Below are positions 52,001-62,495 of a stretch of DNA of 64,000 nucleotides, in pieces. The DNA comes from Ancylostoma caninum (taxonomy: Eukaryota; Nematoda; Chromadorea; Rhabditida; Ancylostomatidae): assembly GCA_037903475.1 (NCBI GenBank), contig JBAJFG010000565.1:62001-126000 (forward strand), written 5' to 3'. How positions within the stretch are numbered: position 1 is the first letter of the stretch; every line of letters starts with the position of its first letter. The notes under the pieces are model-generated. The model saw nothing but the letters and a program-made list of their open reading frames with translations, had not been told where the DNA came from and ran no database searches. A program made the translations under genes and the position numbers.

Positions 52001-55000
52001 CTCTCACTAATGTTTCTCAGGTGTCGCATGGTTAATGCTTATATGTGTGTGGAACTAACAAGCTTGTTCAGACATTGATGAATGCCTCTTACTGGCTGAC
52101 GACTGCCTGGAGTCTCAGCGTTGCCTGAACTTGCCTGGTTCTTTTAAGTGTATTAGGACTCTGTCTTGTGGGACTGGATACGCTATGGACTCGGAGACGG
52201 AGGAGTGCATTGGTTTGCATAAATTTTGTGTGCCGTTGTTGCTGCTGTTTGCATGATTTCCTCATTGTTTCTGTCGCTGTTCGTAGTTCAGCACCTTTAG
52301 ACGTGGACGAGTGCAATCTTGGTTCCCACGACTGTGGCCCACTGTACCAGTGCAGAAATACGCAAGGCAGTTACAGGTAAGGTAGAACATAACCCAAACA
52401 CATTTAAGATACCAGTACATGTTAAGTTGGGCAATGAGTTCGTGCGGTTTTTTTTAGCTCAAATTTTTACGAGGATTCTAAGTCCGATAGCCTGTCATAG
52501 GTGATCTTGTAGCTATAGTTTTGCTCTTCACAAATATTATAACCAATTTCCCCATTTCCCGCTTCTTATTTTCTGCCGCATGAAATGTGACCCACCAGTT
52601 CGACAAGAGCGTACATCTCCGACACCTCCAACTGTTTCACTATTATAGCGGAACAAAAGCGCCAAGCCCAAGCTGCTGGGGCTGTGATCAGCGTCTAAGT
52701 GGAAGCACCTTGTTCTGCACGCAGAGGATGCACCTTGTTCTGCACGCACATTTCGTAGAGTTATGAGACGATTTTTCGCGAGGACTTGCTCTAGATGTGG
52801 AGAAGAAGTACTGCGAATATTAAATTTCAAAAAAAAAACCTAGGTTCAACTGGTCCACTTCGTGAAAATACACTTAATGCTCAGAAAAACCACACGAACT
52901 CATTGCCCAACCTAATACATTATGTTTGCTGAAGTAAGACGTATCTGAAGATGTTGTGATTCAACGGCAATCTTCTTTCTTTCGTTTTACTCCGCAGTTG
53001 ACGCACCGCACATGAGCATCTAGTATAAACTGCACTGGGGAAACCTTTGAAAATCAACACCATAATAGGTTTTTGGAGAGAATGCTGCCTAGTTCACTTC
53101 AGAATGAATTGGAAGTAAGTGAAGGAAGGAAATTCTTACTCGCCCTTACATTAGTTGAAATTTTGAATTTTATGGTTGCATAGAAAAAAATCTAAGCTAA
53201 AATACTGTTGAGGTTTCCGCTCTCTTCGTCCACTATTTGCCAGGCTTACCGCATTCGTTTGGAGCTGCTAGTTTGAAGTCGCTGTAATCTCATGTCAGTC
53301 ATAACTGCAATCGCGAGCACCGCTCCGCAAAGTGTTGTAGCGACTCACTTTCGATGCAGAGCTACCCCGGGTTTAATACTCACGAATTGGGTCCTATGGG
53401 GCCTTCATCCGTCCTCTTCACCTCAACCAGTCAGGACAGACGTAACACTTGTCAACGCTTGTCAGAAGCGGAACGAAAGTGTGTCCCTGCTCACAATTTC
53501 GTGATTGCGAAACGGTAGGTACGAAGGCACCCACTGTAAATCAGCATAACTACGATTATATTAGGTTGTTCTTTATCAAAGTCTTTTTTATTAGAGTTCT
53601 AGGACAAATAGTGATGACTTCAAGGAATCATAACTCAGTAAAGAGCTAACGAAAATAGACACATGCGATCTACCTTTTGACAGAGCATGGAAGCTCTCCA
53701 AACTGCAAACCAACGAACATACCGAACTAGTTCCTTTCCTTTCGCCATTCTGCGCAATTTCAAGCCCTCACCACTCCATGTCCGCAACGCATTACTCCTT
53801 CTCTATTTGAGCTTGAGCGCACCCACACTTGGCTCAGGCACCTAGTCACCGGGGATGAGAAGTGGATTCTCTATTCTAACCTTCACTAGCGTACCCGAAG
53901 GGTTGATAAAGGATGTAGAAGACGTCCTTAAACCCAACCTACACGCCCAAAAGATTATGCTCTGCATCTGGTGACGGTAGAAAACAGCACGCATCCGTAG
54001 TTTTACAAATATTTCCTGAACTTTTGAAACAACTATCGCATCACATCAATTTGTTTTTCCAGGTGTGATCCGAAAAAGTGTGGAGAAGGAGAGCTGCAGA
54101 ACCCCCAGACTGGGGAATGTACGAGCATTGACTGTCCACTTGGCTACTATCCGTCAAATGGGATGTGCCATGGTGAGAAGAAAATTAGTTCGGAGTAAAA
54201 GGATAAGATTTTGAATTCATACTGCGACATAAATTTGTTTACTAGATTAAGGACATATTATTAGGTACATAACTGCAGAGGGCACCATTTTTAAAAACAA
54301 TAAAATTTTTGTGTGAGCAAAGCAAGCTTTTCTGTGGTCTAAGTGTAAATAACGTGGAGATTAATCAGGTGCCATAAAATGTTTGAAAAAGACTCATTTT
54401 CACAGGTAATAACGTCCAAAACTTATTTTTTGTAGTCAACCATGAACACCTTTGAACAACACTTATTGCTTCTATTTCTCCAAGAGAAACGCTCGAGATG
54501 CCTATGGGTCTGTTTTCTCCAATACCGCAGCTTGCCTCAGTGCGATTCCGAAAGCTGTGTTAATTTTCGATAGTTCCACTAGTAAACATTATAGTAACCG
54601 TATTCCCTTGTTTTCTGATCATAAAACCTAGGCATCTTTGCTTGATTGTATATGATAATTCTTCTGTGGCACAGAGTTCGGCCTACGTTTCGACTAAACG
54701 TTGACTTCAAGGCATGAAACAAGTTCATGTTTTCTCCCTACGATCTACAACAGCAGAGACCTCCTCACACCTGTTTCCTCAACTCATCCCGGGCAGACAA
54801 CACTAAGCCTCCCGTCGACGGACGAACTCACCACGTGTTTATCGGAGCAGGATGCAACCGCAACGAGAATTGTTGTTCCGAGCTGGCGAATGGATAACGG
54901 CGAATGTATACCTATGCCGCAATATGGACGATCAATTGCTGCTGCGGTTGCATCCTGCTCCGCCTGCTTAGTGTTGCGTGGAGGGGATGAGTTGAAGAGA

Positions 55001-56569
55001 CGAGTGTGAGGGAGTCTTTGGTGGTGTAGAGCGTAGATAGAAAACTTGACCCACGTTGAGGCTCTGGAGACGATGTTCGGCTGAAACGTAGGCCGAGGCA
55101 AAAACGTATCCTTATAATAACCTGTGTGGCACAGAAGAAGCATAATATACAATCAAGTAACCACAATATTCGCTGGGATAAAATATGTGCGTCCTAAATT
55201 GCAGAACAAACTTGTTAAACATGCCAATATAAAAAGGACGGTCTCCTTGTTCTTCGTTTCGCAGTTTCCCGAGTCCTAGGCGCAGGGTGTCAGGTCCTGT
55301 ACATACGATAAACAAAAACCTAAACAATTACATCTTCTACTTACGTTATTCATTATATAGTTCATTTAAGATGTGGAAAATTGGAGCGAATGAAGAAAAA
55401 CCAATCATTTCCTTCGCAGCAATCCAGTATATGTATTTGGTGAATGGCTATTTGAGGCGGTGATGACAGAAATAACACGAACACTTTCCAACTCTGTTCT
55501 TGTTTCTGAAGTTGTGCGCACACTCGCTCTCGGAAGCGATCTACTGGCGCTCGATTAATTAATTGGTGGTTTGGCGAATGTTTAGTGTTTTCAATTTTCT
55601 GCTTAGAAAACTATCATACAACCGCCAGTTCCTCATCCTATTGTACGGCCTTCAAAAAAGAAAACAAATGGATGTACTCAGCCAGTTTAAGGAAACTGCA
55701 TACCACTGAATGATCAAGCCAATACAGTTAAATTTGGCTCAGCATCAACATTCTGTCTTCGCCGCTCCATGAATGGAAGAATTCTGGCGTTGCAAGAAGG
55801 AAGTGTGCCTTTCCGTAACTCACAAAACGGCGCACGGGTGCAGAAAATGAAAGGTACAACTCAATCCGACTTCAAATCCGGAGACTGTCACTGCGACAAA
55901 GGGGAGGGCATTGGCGGTAGTCTCAACAACAAAAGTCACACAACCACTAGGTACTACACTTGCGTAAGCCATTCATCTATAGCAGCATTCACCTTTGTAG
56001 CACCTAGTAGTATTAGTTGCAGAATTACAGGTTGCTTAAGCTTTTGCGCACGGTTTATCAGTGACGGTCAGGAGAAGGAGTTGATATGTTGGTGAGAACG
56101 CTAGTGAAGTTCAAAATACGGCAAATTTGAAAATGATTCCATTATTGCTAAGAATCGACACAGGCAAAATTCCTTTATAAATTTTCTAGCTCTTTTATTA
56201 TAAATTCTTTCCATTACATTAATAATTTCATTAACTCAAAGTATAGGTCCTAAAGTAACTAATTCAGATGTCGACGAATGCGCTACTGGAGAAAGATGTG
56301 GTCCTGGTGAGGAGTGTGTTAACACCGCCGGTTCATTTCGATGTCAGCAGAAAGGAAACATGTGCGCCGCAGGCTATGCAGTCAATGAGGCAACTGGTTT
56401 TTGTGATGGTGAGTTGCACTGTTGTCCTACCTGAAGCGAAAGCTAAGTGAATGACTTTTTAGATATAAACGAATGTTTGGATAGTACAGTGTGTGGTGGC
56501 TTGATGTGCATCAATTTGCCTGGTAGCTACAAATGCCGATGTAATGCTGGATATGAATTCAATGAAAAG
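45966..56569 (+). CDS. fbl-1: Fibulin-1, exons for the anaphylatoxin-like and EGF-like modules (3' end missing)
   Basis: Eleven exons with fully consistent phases encode a secreted matrix protein of the fibulin-1 family. Order: an anaphylatoxin-like region with CC pairs (RCC, SICC, ECCDCC, RCC) over four exons; an EGF module beginning YLGDRC; an EGF with a basic insert; a DIDEC module; a DVDEC module with a KKCGEG continuation; a DVDEC module; and a DINEC module. Module order and the wording around the cysteines match nematode FBL-1 closely. Calcium-binding D-x-(D/N)-E-C starts are intact. Fibulin-1 shapes basement membranes and works with hemicentin. Later EGF modules and the fibulin C domain must lie beyond 64000. 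Introns carry mariner, MITE, Helitron-like and Tc1 insertions. Confidence 0.9.
46179..46302 (+). CDS. fbl-1: fbl-1 exon: anaphylatoxin-like, part 2
   Basis: Acceptor GTTTTCAG, donor AAG|GTTCTT, upstream intron 92 nt. Contains [18 protein letters not shown] and ends LGGGLRK, joining in phase 0 to ECCDCC. Confidence 0.9.
47970..48123 (+). CDS. fbl-1: fbl-1 exon: anaphylatoxin-like, part 3
   Basis: Acceptor CATTCTAG, donor CTG|GTTAGA. Begins [13 protein letters not shown], then a PCIAP..FSAACL segment and SFTRCC. Reading on through the donor gives an in-frame TAG, which the 57-nt intron removes. Confidence 0.9.
48181..48262 (+). CDS. fbl-1: fbl-1 exon: first EGF, N-terminal half
   Basis: Acceptor TTTTCATCAG, donor ACAG|GTGGGT. 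Encodes ...[19 protein letters not shown] with the first three EGF cysteines. The join to the previous exon gives ITG-VPTSD. Confidence 0.88.
49191..49742 (-). pseudogene. Mariner transposase relic in fbl-1 intron
   Basis: A long minus-strand frame contains [20 protein letters not shown], then [10 protein letters not shown] and [10 protein letters not shown], as in mariner transposases between the HTH region and the first catalytic Asp. The catalytic block itself is missing after a frame break. It lies antisense in the 3.1-kb intron 48263-51408. Confidence 0.75.
49743..51408 (+). other. Rest of fbl-1 intron
   Basis: No certain exon. A Cys-containing frame near 50540-50690 ends in a CCCAG|GTACAA donor-like site but lacks a good acceptor and does not fit the fibulin order. 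Confidence 0.45.
51409..51479 (+). CDS. fbl-1: fbl-1 exon: first EGF, C-terminal half
   Basis: Encodes [15 protein letters not shown] and GPDGYSCV, completing the module. The acceptor is CCATTTAG; it was preferred to an earlier TATACAG at 51386 because only it matches the phase of the previous exon and family wording. Confidence 0.85.
51561..51839 (+). CDS. fbl-1: fbl-1 exon: EGF with basic insert
   Basis: Starts DRNEC, continues [13 protein letters not shown], then about 45 residues rich in Arg ([17 protein letters not shown]...), then [17 protein letters not shown]. The insert separates the late cysteines of one EGF module. Clustered basic dipeptides could be protease or heparin-binding sites. 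The acceptor (TTGTAAAAAG) is weak but fixed by phase. Confidence 0.85.
52072..52212 (+). CDS. fbl-1: fbl-1 exon: DIDEC EGF module
   Basis: A single-exon calcium-binding EGF module: [18 protein letters not shown], then LPGSFKC and CGTGYAMD. Acceptor TTGTTCAG, donor ATTG|GTTTGC. Confidence 0.9.
52301..52376 (+). CDS. fbl-1: fbl-1 exon: DVDEC EGF, first half
   Basis: [20 protein letters not shown], then TQGSY, split before the fourth cysteine in phase 2. The acceptor is ACCTTTAG. It continues at 54063, or first through the candidate cassette at 53299. Confidence 0.9.
53299..53514 (+). CDS. Candidate cassette exon in fbl-1
   Basis: 216 nt between acceptor CATGTCAG and donor AACG|GTAGGT. It is open for 71 codons in exactly the frame set by the flanking exons (enters with one base, leaves with two). 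It begins [14 protein letters not shown] and contains four further-spaced Cys including one CC pair. If used it would split the DVDEC EGF module after TQGSY. Not known from the family; expression unproven. Confidence 0.35.
53815..53980 (+). pseudogene. Mariner transposase fragment in fbl-1 intron
   Basis: [20 protein letters not shown] contains the mariner block (V/I)TGDEKWILY with the first catalytic Asp. It is followed out of frame by [10 protein letters not shown] and a KDYALHL segment. Only this internal part remains. Confidence 0.8.
54063..54172 (+). CDS. fbl-1: fbl-1 exon: DVDEC EGF, second half
   Basis: [19 protein letters not shown], then [12 protein letters not shown]. Acceptor TTTTTCCAG, donor CATG|GTGAGA. 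Confidence 0.9.
54641..55157. mobile_element. 517-bp foldback MITE in fbl-1 intron
   Basis: The ends CTTGATTGTATAT and ATATACAATCAAG are inverted. Nested inverted blocks include CGGCCTACGTTTC (54670) with GAAACGTAGGCCG (55084), and GAGCAGGATGCAACCGCAAC (54845) with its complement at about 54940-54962. The open frames on both strands are mirror shadows. It lies in the intron 54173-56267. Confidence 0.8.
56268..56408 (+). CDS. fbl-1: fbl-1 exon: next DVDEC EGF module
   Basis: [17 protein letters not shown], then VNTAGSFRC and [11 protein letters not shown]. Single-exon calcium-binding EGF. Acceptor TAATTCAG, donor GATG|GTGAGT. Confidence 0.92.
56463..56569 (+). CDS. fbl-1: fbl-1 exon: DINEC EGF module (truncated by window logic)
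   Basis: [16 protein letters not shown], then INLPGSYKC and [10 protein letters not shown]. Upstream intron 54 nt ending CTTTTTAG, donor AAG|GTAATA in phase 0. The last EGF cysteine must come from a downstream exon that was not found before 64000. Confidence 0.9.
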
Positions 56570-58884
56570 GTAATATTATAAAAAAGCTGAGGAAATATCG
56601 ACTGAGGCAAATGCACTATTACCTAAAGATGTTAAATACATGAATTGGGTAGTTTTAGCTAAACGGTTGGAGACGCTAGCGTTCACTCCATCCAATACGA
56701 AACACATGATTAATATCTCAGTATTAATGAAAGCATCCCAGAAGTCGAGAACTCCATTCCAGAAGTCTGAGCTTTGGAACATGGGAAAGAGGCTAGTTGC
56801 GCTCAGAAAAGATATTAGGATTTTGCATATTTCACGTTGTACCTCTAGAAAGACCCTCATACTATAGTGAGCTGGATCGCAACTTCTGATGTTTTATGAA
56901 TTACTTCTGATGTATTGAGGGCTAAACGTTGACTGATTATCTTACAAAACTGCGACTCATCAAACTTCTTCAAAAAATTTCTATTCACTGGTAGGAAGTT
57001 GCTATTTTTTACGTTATTTTCCATTTTCTAGAAACGCTTACATGATGATTCTTATAGGCGGAAACTGAGCGTAATTTGCATTTTTCGCAATTTTTCCGAT
57101 TCATTTGTCCTAGAAAATCAGCTGTGTTAGTTGTTGATATTTATTAAGCTTGTTGAAGCTCAGTACATCACCAAAATGCAAGTTAAAACGTAGAATACAG
57201 ACGAGACCGGTAATAAAACTGACGATTACTGTTCGAAGGTGAGGTAATGAATTTGAAAGTTGAGCCAAAATTGCTCTGGTTTTTGCGTTTTCGAAATCAC
57301 TAATTGCTAAAACTATTGAGAATTAAGATAACCCGTTATTTGTTGGGGGTATCAAATGCAGAGCTGGAGAGGCTTACATGTAACTTGTTCGCGAAGTGGC
57401 TGCAATATTTCTAAATAATTAACAGCAAAGTATTCAGGCAGTACAATATGTATGTATTGGATGTACCTTGTGATATTCCTTCCATACTACATATACCCTA
57501 AATAAACGGAGAAATGGCCATCATGAATGCTTACATCCAGCATTCATGATAGCATTCACGGAAATTTCCACCTCTGAAGGATAGTCACTTACCGTGTAGC
57601 CGGCAGCTGGACAATCACAAGACTAAGTTGAACACAGCGAATAGAGGCCTACCTGCGAAGATACTGCCGTGGACACATCTGCCACTCTGTACAAAAGGGG
57701 TTCCGTCGATTCAGCTAACGCCATTGAGTTAGTGTGCGTATGTGGCATATCCCAGGGTCTTGTGTGGAATACGCACCATTTGCAGGGTATCGTGGTTGAG
57801 CCCGTCACGGAAAACTCGTCCACCCTGTGGACGCACATGAAATAGCGCCATCATTTTCTGTGTTTTTTGCTGCTTCATCATTGTCAATGAGTCCGTAGTC
57901 CCTAAAAACCCCGATATGTCGCGAAATCTCCAAAGCGGAAATTTCCGTGAGTGCTGCCTTTAAGATACTGAGCTGGCCATCAATACCTTTGCGAGACATT
58001 CGCAAAGTACGCAAGATAACAGTCACCCCAGGGCACTCCTCCACATTTTTGTTGGGTTGAAAGAAAGCCTACATCATGCGTTGATTTGCAGGAATGCTTG
58101 GTGCCCTCACCATGGCAGGTCACAGTTTCATGGAAATTTTGTATGAGTCCACTCCTCACTTCTGTGTAACCTTTTTTTCCTTTTTTGAGATTTTCGAGGA
58201 GAGTAGGGCACTTGTATGGCATATTTGGAACTACGATGAAGACCAGCAAAACCGCGAGGGGACATTTACCCTGCAGCAGAGACAAAAAAAAGAAACAAAA
58301 TAATTCGAACTTCGAGGCGTTTAGACGTCAATTTCTGCGCCATTGTTGTGAACCCATGTACACTGCGCATCGAAACACGAGAACCGTCTTCAGTATAGGG
58401 AAGTACACCGGAAACAACGATCCCTCTCACTCCATTGTTTTCCGGGATTTTCCGTTTTCCGGGCCAAAAAACCCGTAAAACGTAATACGTAAAACGGAAC
58501 GCCAAAAATGGGCGGAAAACGGAAAGCGTAAAACGGAAAACGGAAAATTCCGCACACCCCTGTTCAAAACTCTACAATCTTAGCGAAAGTAAGTCCCGTA
58601 GTTTTCTCAGCCATACGATTACTGATCTTCTCATCGACAGGCGGAGAGATGGAATTACGGTAACGTACTTTCTCTTGAGCAGTTTTATCTTTCATCATTT
58701 CATAACATTTTGACGCTTCTTCTACCGCGTAGTACTGGCAGATGTCTGGACGTACTATAGTGCTAGCGCTCCTGAACAGCGCTAGAAAGTAGAGTGGGGG
58801 AGACACTTAAGGTATGCGCTAAACCTTTCCAAGTGCTCAGAAAATTCCTATGAGTTGCGTATATTCTCCCAATCTGCCTGCCCC
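56570..58884. other. Downstream fbl-1 intron; CGGAAAAC-rich patch
   Basis: No fibulin exon was seen. An 11-bp inverted pair (ATCATGAATGC / GCATTCATGAT) lies at about 57513-57543. Minus-strand frames between 57623 and 58285 (for example IDGQLSILKAALTEISALEI) look protein-like but are broken across frames, and the family is unknown. At 58434-58551 the words CGGAAAAC, CCGTTTTCC and GTAAAACG recur many times. Confidence 0.4.
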
Positions 58885-59060
58885 GTGCATCCCTCCTCCA
58901 TCGAACCTCACGAATGCAGAGGTCCCCACAATATTGAAAGCCGACGCATCCTCCATCGTAGGGCTTGTATCGCAGCGTTTTCTCCACTGTTGAGCCCCGG
59001 CGCGACCCTCATCCATCGGTGGACTCGCACCTTGGTAAATCTCGAGGGCAATGAAGGAAA
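58885..59060. repeat. Minisatellite, class 2, about three units
   Basis: Units share CCTCATCCATCG.TGGACTCGCACC-like skeletons with 13500-14066. The right edge GGTAAATCTCGAGGGCAATG matches the edge of the 12.5-14.4 kb foldback. Confidence 0.65.
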
Positions 59061-59506
59061 TCTAGGAAATATCATTTTGTATAAACGGTGGTAGTGCAGC
59101 AAAATTTTCTAGTATTGAGAAAGTTTGATTATTCACATAGTTTGTTACCAACAATATCATGATAAGGTATAATAACGCGTTTGTCGTGGGTATGTGAGCA
59201 TCCCTCAGGTGAATGAAGGGATTCCGTGGCTGCAACATTGAGCCTGGACCTGGGGAGGGAAGGCGCCCTTGAAGTGTTCGGCGTGGGAAGGCTGACTTGG
59301 CATCACCCCTTCTCTGCGGCCTCGATACCACGGAGTCGTTCATAATGCTAGAATGGCTTCACTCGTTACACATCCCTGCATCTTCCCACAGGAAGGGAGG
59401 GGAGCGTAATTCTGCCCCGTATGTTATGCAGCCTGAAAACCTCGTAAACATGTCTCACCCGTAGACTCCGGGACTGCCAGCGAAGGACGTTGGCTTCACA
59501 ACAACT

Positions 59507-59614
59507 ATGCACTTATGACAAAACATCGGTCATATCGGCCGAATGTCTCGCCAGCTTCGCATCCTCACGAGCACTGTCTATTACTGAGCCTCATGATGAA
59601 AGCATGCGATCACG
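59507..59614 (+). repeat. Dispersed repeat shared with 35.3 kb
   Basis: Counterpart of 35269-35369, about 80% identical, with a short insertion after ACATCGG. Both copies lie within about 0.5 kb downstream of a class-2 array. Confidence 0.8.
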
Positions 59615-59884
59615 ATCAATTTTTTTTCACATAGGAGGGTGAGATATTAGGTAACATTACTGATGTAGCCTTCATAAACTAGTTCCTTTGGCATGTTTAA
59701 AAAGTTTCAACTCACTGTTTTAACCCCTCTTCTAACATACAGGAAGCTGCAAATGTCCGCAGTCAAGAGGGGCGTGGCTACGGCGCGGCTCCTTGATCAG
59801 ACACAGGCGCTCTCTATGCTGCCTCTGGCTTCTCTGACTCTGCAGACAACCGGTGGCAGCATGAAGAGCGCCTGTGTCTCTGCC

Positions 59885-61417
59885 TCTGTATGTATGTAAG
59901 TATGTAAGTATGTAAGTATGTAAGTATGTAGGTATGTAAGTATGTAAGTATGTGTGTCAGACCGTTACGAAATTCTACGATTGGACAATGATCGTGATTG
60001 TGAGATCATATAAAAGGCTAGGAACGGGTGTGGTGTGGTGGAGTGGGGTAGGGATGAGATCCAACAGAAGGTCGGATGGTGTACAACGGGTCCGTCAATG
60101 GAGCCCATGGAGAAGGGCTGCACCGGCGCCCAGAGTGGGGGAGACGGGTCCATCACCGTGATAAAGGTGCGCCGGCGCCCAATGTGGGGGAGACGGGTCC
60201 ACCACTGTGATAAGGGTGCGCCGGCGCCCAAAGTGGGGGGAGACGGGTCCACCATGTGATAAGGGTGCGCCGGCGCCCAAAGTGGGGGGAGACGGGTCCA
60301 CCATGTGATAAGGGTGCGCCGGCGCCCAAAGTGGGGGAGACGGGTCCATCACCTGATAAGGGTGCGCCGGCGCCCAAAGTGGGGGGAGACGGGTCCACCA
60401 CTGTGATAAGGGTGCGCCGGCGCCCAAAGGGGGGAGACGGGTCCACCACTGTGATAAGGGTGCGCGGCGCCCAAAAGTGGGGGGAGACGGGTCCACCACT
60501 GTGATAAGGGTGCGCCGGCGCCCAAAGTGGGGGGGGGGGGAACGGGTCCACCATGTGATAAGGGTGCGCCGGCGCCCAAAGTGGGGGGAGACGGGTCCAC
60601 TGCTGTGATAAGGGTGCGCCGGCGCCCAAAGTGGGGGAGACGGGTCCACCACTGTGATAAGGGTGCGCCGGCGCCAAAGTGGGGGGAGACGGGTCCACCA
60701 CTGTGATAAGGGTGCGCCGGCGCCCAAAGTGGGGGAGACGGGTCCACTGCTGTGATAAGGGTGCGTCGGCGCCCAAAGTGGGGGGGAGACGGGTCTACTG
60801 CTGTGATAGGGCTGCGCCTGCGCTCAAAAGTGGAGGAGCGCCTGAAAATATAGCTACCGATGCAGGAGGGGTGCGCCGGTGTCCACTACTCAGGGAAATG
60901 TCATGAGTTAGGTCCATATTTGTTAAATCGATTCGATGGCGTCTAACATCAATCGTTAAAAAAAACTAGATGTCAGACCACTGCGCGGATTAGTATGCAA
61001 TCCGTGTGAATCCTTCCTCCTTACGTCCTCCCCCGCGTTCTCCTCTTCTCATTTGTTTATGAACACACCGCACCCTCCACTTTTATATGTTCTAACTGAC
61101 TCTTATCACTTGACCAGTTATAACAAACAAAGAATGATAGACCATTTTCTGCGGTCAATCCAGGTTGAACCGGTTATATTTAGTTACAAAAAGCTATTTC
61201 AGTTGAGCAAATGATAAAATTGCTTCGAGAAGGTTAATCCTCTTTGATAAGTGCATTTTTACATGAGAAAAAGCAATGGAAAGGGTGTGGGACACATTAT
61301 AGCAAAAATGTGGAATAGCTGTGACTTTATTTGAATGAAGAAGAGATGAAGCCATGCGAGTGAAGCGAGCATTAGGAAAAGTCTGGAAGTCCGGCGTCAG
61401 CCGGACGGCCAGACTGG
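59885..61417 (+). mobile_element. Helitron-like non-autonomous element, copy B
   Basis: Same order as copy A: an octamer microsatellite (TAAGTATG, about 7 copies, 59889-59956), the TGTGAGATC..ATAAAAGGCTAGGAACGGG flank, an expanded minisatellite, an AT-rich section, GCGAGTGAAGCGAGC, the hairpin GTCCGGCgtcaGCCGGAC at 61389-61406, and CTGG at 61414-61417 followed by T. The 5' limit is uncertain. A Tc1-like structure begins 11 bp beyond its end. Confidence 0.62.
60118..60880 (+). repeat. Minisatellite, class 1 short form, about 15 units
   Basis: 49-50 bp units of the form GGGTGCGCCGGCGCCCAAAG, a G-run, GACGGGTCCACC and TGTGATAA. They differ mainly in G-run length (up to 10 or more near 60530) and in ACTGTG presence. 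The 132-210 residue open frames on the minus strand are repeat artefacts. Confidence 0.95.
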
Positions 61418-61594
61418 TATGTAAATACAGTGCTTATCATGAATATACGGGCACCCCAAAAATGACGATATCTGCTCCTTCGGACATCCCTGACAAAAAC
61501 CGTTGTTACCATCTAATTCAGCGTTTCCGAGAACCCTATTCCATTCTATTCCAGTTTGAAAAGTCGAAAAACTAGGGGCACCATGGCGCCCTTA

Positions 61595-61847
61595 CTCTGA
61601 TAACTGTGCAGCACGAACGCAGCCCGAACGGCGTAATGGTTCGGTTAGAAACCCTAGCAGCAACGGTTGCCAGTTGCTGCCATTCTCCCCTTGATTGCTG
61701 CCGTCCCTCAGCAATTGCTGCTAAAGGGCCGACAGATTGAGCAGCAATCGAGGGGAGGATGGCAGCAACTGGCAACCGTTGCTGCTAGGGTTTCTAACCG
61801 AACCATTACGCCGTTCGGGCTGCGTTCGTTTTGCACAGTTATCAGAG
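61595..61847. mobile_element. 253-bp MITE with TA target duplication
   Basis: Near-perfect palindrome beginning CTCTGATAACTGTGCA and ending with its complement, flanked by TA at 61593-61594 and 61848-61849. The mirrored arm at about 63143-63146 has a single uninterrupted TTAATTG (in complement), the empty site. TA duplication and end sequence fit a Tc1/mariner-mobilised MITE. Confidence 0.85.
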
Positions 61848-61985
61848 TAATTGTTTAGTCTCATTTTGCAGTGTATCATAATTATACGGGCACCTTCAGT
61901 AAAAAAATTGAATAAAAACATCCATTCATCCCAGAATTCCTGTCTTAAATTTGCAGTAAATATTAGCAAGTGCTTGCCATTTAAT

Positions 61986-62495
61986 TTACAATCCCATGAT
62001 GATCGGAGTGTTCTGACGCGGATTAGGCGCATATACGGACTCTTTACTATACGGGTCTCTGTATTCGCACGACTGCCGGGCAAGTTCGATAGAATTCGAG
62101 TACCATCGACGCCGCCGAGCAAGATCCTGATTTCTATGGTTTGAATATGAGATCTCCCAAGCGAGAGAAGTCATAACGGTCACGTTTATTTTGTGAGACC
62201 ATGCTTTCCTCAAACGCCCTATGTGTATGGCTGCATTGTTCTGCTGAAAAATGAGTGATAACTCATTTTTCAGCAGAACAATGCACTCGTTACTAACTAA
62301 CTCGTTACTTTGGTCCAGAAAAGGTACTGGATGTCGATCACTTCCTTGTAGTCGGATGACTTCATTCAAACCAGAACGAAGGCGTCGCCGAGCATTTGTT
62401 CTCGACAGAAGCCACCCAACACTACGACTGTGCCAGCTCCGAAGTTTCTTCCGCTGGAGAGCTGCGGAAATCCTACCAGTACTAGGTCTTCCCAT
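61986..62495 (-). pseudogene. Tc1-like transposase fragment
   Basis: The 169-residue frame contains RKKLRSWHSRSVGWLLSRTN-type basic sequence and LIFQQNNAAIHIGRL, resembling the Tc1 FQQDNAxxH block in which the catalytic Asp is replaced by Asn here. The remainder does not follow the family order. Its C-terminal part is duplicated in inverted form at 62813-63013. Not functional. Confidence 0.6.
62232..62285. repeat. 54-nt perfect hairpin
   Basis: Arms of 25 nt (62232-62256 and 62261-62285) with a 4-nt GATA loop, no mismatch. It duplicates the FQQNNA-coding segment on both strands and sits where two inverted transposon halves could have joined. Confidence 0.9.

Noticed and set aside
60095..60776. 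Minus-strand open frames of 132-210 codons
   Set aside because: They consist only of the translated minisatellite in several frames; no start context, no splice sites, no family.
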